A DNA stretch of 64,000 nucleotides, from contig JAEESN010000002.1 of NCBI GenBank assembly GCA_016286365.1, forward strand, positions 1 to 64,000, in the 5' to 3' direction. Position numbers and translations under genes: made by a program. How positions within the stretch are numbered: the stretch's first letter is position 1; every line of letters starts with the position of its first letter. This stretch comes from Treponema sp. (GTDB lineage Bacteria > Spirochaetota > Spirochaetia > Treponematales > Treponemataceae). Shown here piece by piece: positions 59,993 through 64,000 of the stretch. The notes beneath the pieces were generated by a model. The model made no database searches. It worked only from the letters and a program-made list of their open reading frames with translations, and was not told the origin of the DNA.

Positions 59993-62900
59993 ACGGTGTA
60001 ACAATTGTTCTTACGATACGGGCACCACAGTTATTCCAGCGCATAGTTGAGGTATTACTTGTTTGCCTGTCGATAACGCGTTGGCGGTTCTCATCCTGAT
60101 AGTCTACAGAACCTCCACGAACAATTCTTCTTGGTATACCTGCATAACTATCTCCTGTAGAACACCATGCATGGTCCTTACTAACCCCATATGGATAAGT
60201 TGTGTCAGTAATAGTCCCTTTCCAGTCCCAGCACATTTCATAAACATTTCCACTCATATCATATAAACCAAAGGAATTAGGATCTTTTAGTTTAACCGGT
60301 CTTGGTTTTTTATAACTATCCGCATCTCCGGAAACAAACGTATTAACATAATACCAGGCAACATCTGTAGCAGTGTTGCTTCCACTAAATTTTGTTGTTC
60401 CATCCCCCCTTGCAAGATATTCCCATTCTGCCTCTGTCGGAAGCCTCCAGCCGTTTTTAGATGGATCCATTGTAATAGCATCCCAGGAATCCACAAGACC
60501 ATTTGGACCACAATATTTTCCATTAGAAGGATCACATTGATCCCACTTTCTAGGATCTGTTTCTGTACCTAAGCTATAAACAGGGTCAAGACCTTCTGCC
60601 ATACTCCTTAAATTACAATAAACAAACATATCATATATACACATCCCGTAAGCAGGATAAATATACGAATCTCCAGAATATCCTGAAATATAATTACCTT
60701 CTGGGGGTTTACTAATATTAGTTGCTTTATAATAGCAGTATTTTTCGTATTCAGGCTGTGTTAACTCAGTAACACCAACACACATATTAGGAATATTTAT
60801 AGTTCGCCCCGTTATAAAAACCTCTGAAGAAACGCCGCCACTTGATAAAGGACCATTTATTGTAGCTTTATCTACCTCTGTATAGTTATTATTATTTGTC
60901 ACAACTTTTCCCTTGTCTGTATCAGATGTTTCAATATAATACCAGTTTCTATCTCCACGCTGAACTACATTAAACCTGCTACAGTTACCACTTATAAGTC
61001 CACTTGTTGATTCTTCTAGAACAAGTTGCGTAGCCGAAGGACTCGAAAGATAATCATCATAACCAGGCGTAATTGTTGCTACAGTTAAATTAGTACTTGT
61101 CAAATTCCCTGTAAGTGTAACAGGGTAAGAATTATTGCTATTTTTAAAGATATACACATCATTCACCCTTTCTTTATAACCGAAAGGAATATATATAGGG
61201 CCTTTCATAGTACAGGTAGCTTTCTGAAAGATCGCCCCCCCCTTTCCGGAAGTATCGGTTACTTTATTCCAGTCGTCATCCTCACCGGTTTTTCCTATAG
61301 TTCCGCCTTCGAGATTTAAAATTCCATTATTGTATATGCCACCACCGGCAGTTTCTGCTTCATTTCCAGAAATTGTTCCGCCCTGGAAAGTAAAAGTTCC
61401 ATAAGAAGAATCACTATACCAATATATATTAACTCCACCACCAACCCCTGCTGTATTAAAACTGATTTTTCCTCCAGTCATGGTAAAAGAAGCTCCGTTT
61501 GAAACATATACTCCACCTCCACTAGTTTCAGCAGTATTAGGGGCTTCTTTTGTCCCAATTTCTCCAGCACTCATTGTTGAACTACCATCTTCCATGTATA
61601 TGCCACCACCAGTTTTCGCTGTATTACCCCTGATTCTCCCTCCAGTGATCGTAACTGGACCATAAATTCCACCACCCCAATTCCTACAATAATTAAAAGA
61701 AACATCACCACTGTTTATTATAGTTGTAGCAGAAGAAGTACTATAAATTCCGCCACCCCATCCACCAGTTTTATCAGAATTTCCTATTACACCATATCCA
61801 TCCGTAATGTCACATTCTTCATTAACCATAGAAGATGTATAGTCACTGTAACCAAGATAAACTTTACCCCCCTCATTATAAATTCCTCCTCCCCTATCAC
61901 CAGTACAATAATTAGCTGCATCTGTATAGCCAGTTGGAGCCGTTGTTCTTGTTGCACTGTCTCCAATCAAGGCTCTTGCAAACATAAAAAGAGTTCCGGA
62001 AGAAGCAACATATACACCCCCACCATTCGTAGCAAAATTGCCTGTAACTATACTTGCATCTCCAAGCTTTACAGTTCCGTTTGTAATTGCAATGCCACCG
62101 CCATTACCACTCGCTTTACCTTTTGTTAAAGTAAGCGTTTCTATTTTTACTTCGGCATTTACTGTAAGGTTTAAAACACGACACTTGGAATTTGCATCAA
62201 GGATATCTTTAGTATTATCCGTAAGACCTATAAGGTTTATCGTTTTTCCATCGTAATCAGAAGAAGAGATATCTACAAAGCCATTAGCGGAAGAATAAGT
62301 ATTATTTGCCATAACCTTTCCGACAATATAGATGTCCCAGGGGGTGGTTGTGTCGGAGGCGTAGACTTCCTTAAAATATTCAAGGGCGGCGTTTACTCCA
62401 CCGTGGGTTACGTCGTAGCAGACAACCCGTTTACAGGTGATGCTTCGGTCTGCAAAGGCATTAACCATATCAGCCTGGCTCGAAGAAGTTGTAAAAGCGC
62501 CGCCTGTTCCTACGACACAGACTTTTACATCTGAATTTTTTACAACTATCATATCTTCAAGATTAAACTCAATATAATCAGCTTCTGAACCATCCGAAAC
62601 ACTATATGAACTTTCCATGTTTGAATAAACTACGACCATGTATGTTATGGTTACGTTTCCTGTTGTAAAATTTGAATCTTCAGAAACTGTAAAATTTATA
62701 TGGTGAGTACCAGGTATTACATCTTTAATTTTAAACTCTTTTGTATCCGTACTTGTAGACTTTAATGTTACTGATTTTTTGCTATCACTATCTATTTCGC
62801 GGGAAACACCATCATCTATTTCTGCCTTTATATAAAAAGTACGATCCGACTCACCCAAAGGAAGCATTGGAAACCTAACCTCTATTGAAACACTTCCATA

Positions 62901-63353
62901 CTGTGCAGTATCTGTATAAGGCTTAAGACTTAAGTTATAAGAAGGTGTGGAAGTGCTGATTGTAACAGTCTGATTATCAGATTTTAATACTACAGTGCCG
63001 TCATTCTTTGCCGCTTCTATCTGGATTGTGTGATTACCGGGTAAAAGATTTACATCAAGCGAAGAAGTTTCTTCTGAATAAGGTTTTTCTATAAAGTCCG
63101 AAGAGGCGGTTTCTCTATCTATATAAACTTTTAATGATGTTACTCCAAGTTCAGTATCCAAGTTACTAATTGTAATATCTTTCGAAGGAATTATGACACT
63201 GCGTTCAAAGGAAGGAAGCCCCAGATAAAATCTTACAGTGATTGTTCCATCCTCATTTATTTTTGCTTTTTCCGGAGTACTGCCCGTAGAAAAATCGCAG
63301 CTTAAACAGAAAATCGAAAATAATACTAAAAAAACTACGCTTAATCTTTTCAT
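59991..63353 (-). CDS. Large lipoprotein: beta-helix (Pmp-like) repeats fused to FGE-sulfatase domain
   Basis: A 1120-residue lipoprotein (signal MKRLSVVFLVLFSIFCLSC). Residues ~25-260 hold beta-rich domains. Residues ~400-760 form a right-handed beta-helix with repeated GGGIY/GGGVY and NTAxTxGGG motifs, as in chlamydial Pmp proteins. Residues ~870-1120 are a formylglycine-generating-enzyme/SUMF1-like domain (WRLPTEAEWEYLARG, SFGLYDMSGNVYEMCWDW, RIVRGGSVDY). Such domains often bind ligands in C-type-lectin-like fashion rather than modify sulfatases. It probably acts on the cell surface. Start 63353 follows AAGGAG. Confidence 0.85.
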   Translation of the reverse strand: MKRLSVVFLVLFSIFCLSCDFSTGSTPEKAKINEDGTITVRFYLGLPSFERSVIIPSKDITISNLDTELGVTSLKVYIDRETASSDFIEKPYSEETSSLDVNLLPGNHTIQIEAAKNDGTVVLKSDNQTVTISTSTPSYNLSLKPYTDTAQYGSVSIEVRFPMLPLGESDRTFYIKAEIDDGVSREIDSDSKKSVTLKSTSTDTKEFKIKDVIPGTHHINFTVSEDSNFTTGNVTITYMVVVYSNMESSYSVSDGSEADYIEFNLEDMIVVKNSDVKVCVVGTGGAFTTSSSQADMVNAFADRSITCKRVVCYDVTHGGVNAALEYFKEVYASDTTTPWDIYIVGKVMANNTYSSANGFVDISSSDYDGKTINLIGLTDNTKDILDANSKCRVLNLTVNAEVKIETLTLTKGKASGNGGGIAITNGTVKLGDASIVTGNFATNGGGVYVASSGTLFMFARALIGDSATRTTAPTGYTDAANYCTGDRGGGIYNEGGKVYLGYSDYTSSMVNEECDITDGYGVIGNSDKTGGWGGGIYSTSSATTIINSGDVSFNYCRNWGGGIYGPVTITGGRIRGNTAKTGGGIYMEDGSSTMSAGEIGTKEAPNTAETSGGGVYVSNGASFTMTGGKISFNTAGVGGGVNIYWYSDSSYGTFTFQGGTISGNEAETAGGGIYNNGILNLEGGTIGKTGEDDDWNKVTDTSGKGGAIFQKATCTMKGPIYIPFGYKERVNDVYIFKNSNNSYPVTLTGNLTSTNLTVATITPGYDDYLSSPSATQLVLEESTSGLISGNCSRFNVVQRGDRNWYYIETSDTDKGKVVTNNNNYTEVDKATINGPLSSGGVSSEVFITGRTINIPNMCVGVTELTQPEYEKYCYYKATNISKPPEGNYISGYSGDSYIYPAYGMCIYDMFVYCNLRSMAEGLDPVYSLGTETDPRKWDQCDPSNGKYCGPNGLVDSWDAITMDPSKNGWRLPTEAEWEYLARGDGTTKFSGSNTATDVAWYYVNTFVSGDADSYKKPRPVKLKDPNSFGLYDMSGNVYEMCWDWKGTITDTTYPYGVSKDHAWCSTGDSYAGIPRRIVRGGSVDYQDENRQRVIDRQTSNTSTMRWNNCGARIVRTIVTP

Positions 63354-63366
63354 ATATATCTCCTTA

Positions 63367-64000
63367 CTACTGAACAATAATCTGATAATTCTTTTTTGTG
63401 ATGATTGTCATAGAATCCGCCGCTTGTGCATAAACCTGAATATTATTAGGACCTAAAGAACAGTCTGATGGTATTGGTATATCTGCATAATATCCAACAG
63501 AAACATCTGATTGAATTTTTGCCTCACCATAACTGGTAAACCAGTACTGTATATATCTGTCTGTACCCCACAGATTAATTGCATTATAAGCATCGCTTGA
63601 AACAATGAACCGTATATAACCATCTGAACGGTAAACATTAAGCGACGGGAAGTCTCCCGGATCTATTTCTGTATAATCATCTGGAATTTCAACCCCAAGC
63701 CCAATGCCATAACTCTGCATCTTTATGTAACCGGCCTTATTTGTGCTGTCGTAAACTATTACATAGCCTTCCTGGGTACAGGTGAATTTATTAATACCTG
63801 CATATACATAATTACCGTTATTACTATCTATTAATACTTTAGGAGAGTCTGCATAAACATCTGACTTAATCTTTGCAACTAGAGGCGCTAAAAGGTTGCC
63901 GGCATCTTGAATTTTAATATTTGCAGAAGTTGGGGCACTATAAGCTTCAAGATAAACAGGAGTGTCAAAATATGTGCTTCCGTCTACTGTAAGAGTTTTG
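63367..64000 (-). CDS. Partial surface-type protein, continues beyond the window
   Basis: The frame is open on the minus strand from the window edge to the stop at 63367 (at least 210 residues), although the ORF track lists only the last 117. It reads in beta-rich repeats (TVDGSTYFDTPVYLEAYSAP, VYADSPKVLIDSNNGNYVY, YRSDGYIRFIVSSDAYNAIN). I recognise no family. It ends 14 bases before the start of the FGE lipoprotein gene, so the two are in one operon, and it is probably exported too. Confidence 0.7.
   Translation of the reverse strand, partial: KTLTVDGSTYFDTPVYLEAYSAPTSANIKIQDAGNLLAPLVAKIKSDVYADSPKVLIDSNNGNYVYAGINKFTCTQEGYVIVYDSTNKAGYIKMQSYGIGLGVEIPDDYTEIDPGDFPSLNVYRSDGYIRFIVSSDAYNAINLWGTDRYIQYWFTSYGEAKIQSDVSVGYYADIPIPSDCSLGPNNIQVYAQAADSMTIITKKNYQIIVQ

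Overview
The window looks like chromosome of a host- or rumen-associated Treponema (Spirochaetota). The clues are a class I lysyl-tRNA synthetase, a 'Trep_Strep' ECF transporter subunit, a BMP-type nucleoside ABC cassette, many lipoproteins, a xylan-oligosaccharide GH8 enzyme and low-GC, A/T-rich intergenic DNA. The genus is an inference. No rRNA, tRNA, IS transposase, prophage or CRISPR array is visible.

Layout. 0-7.7 kb: small redox proteins, TfoX-GNAT and RpiB-like genes, then an ECF transporter operon (S component, an exonuclease, CbiQ-like T component, double ATPase) and an MBL hydrolase. 7.9-14 kb: AraC regulator, hairpin array, GNAT, a PadR-CPBP-HEAT operon and enolase. 14-24 kb: SPL-type radical SAM, second type of hairpin array, a TetR-controlled MMPL/LolA-like/beta-barrel envelope operon, ZIP transporter, HXXEE and flavodoxin-like membrane proteins. 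24-30 kb: orphan lipoproteins between two copies of a hairpin array, then MntP. 30-39 kb: iron-type block (AraC, two ABC exporter half-transporters, FeoA-FeoB-FeoC, an HMA protein) ending in another array. 39-46 kb: EamA, GH3, AlkD-like, Rpn nuclease with a shuffled tail, and an AGCS symporter. 46-51 kb: BMP lipoprotein with a trimmed ABC ATPase and two permeases. 51-64 kb: LysRS, SIMPL, SPOR, LapA-like, MiaB, YitT-like, GH8, radical SAM, DUF2971 and a large beta-helix/FGE lipoprotein.

Three signals run across the genes. (1) A 16-bp box, GTTAGTnnnnACTAAC, recurs before the ECF operon, both AraC genes, enolase, feoABC, the HMA gene, the ZIP/HXXEE pair and the ABC exporters; a variant lies before the MMPL operon. 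I read it as one metal (probably iron) regulon whose regulator is not in the window. (2) Five intergenic arrays hold hairpin units of constant size (41 bp or about 44 bp). Their pitch is 74, 84 or 95 bp, that is 7, 8 or 9 turns of B-DNA. I do not recognise them as a described element. (3) GC-rich palindromic elements occur between genes and also in frame inside transporter genes, adding linker peptides, in the manner of Rickettsia palindromic elements.

Several genes have a -10 box only 6-8 nt before the ATG and no Shine-Dalgarno sequence, which suggests leaderless mRNAs. Gene remnants (PPOX, DinD-like, GH8 N-terminus, Rpn C-terminus) show continuing small-scale decay and duplication.
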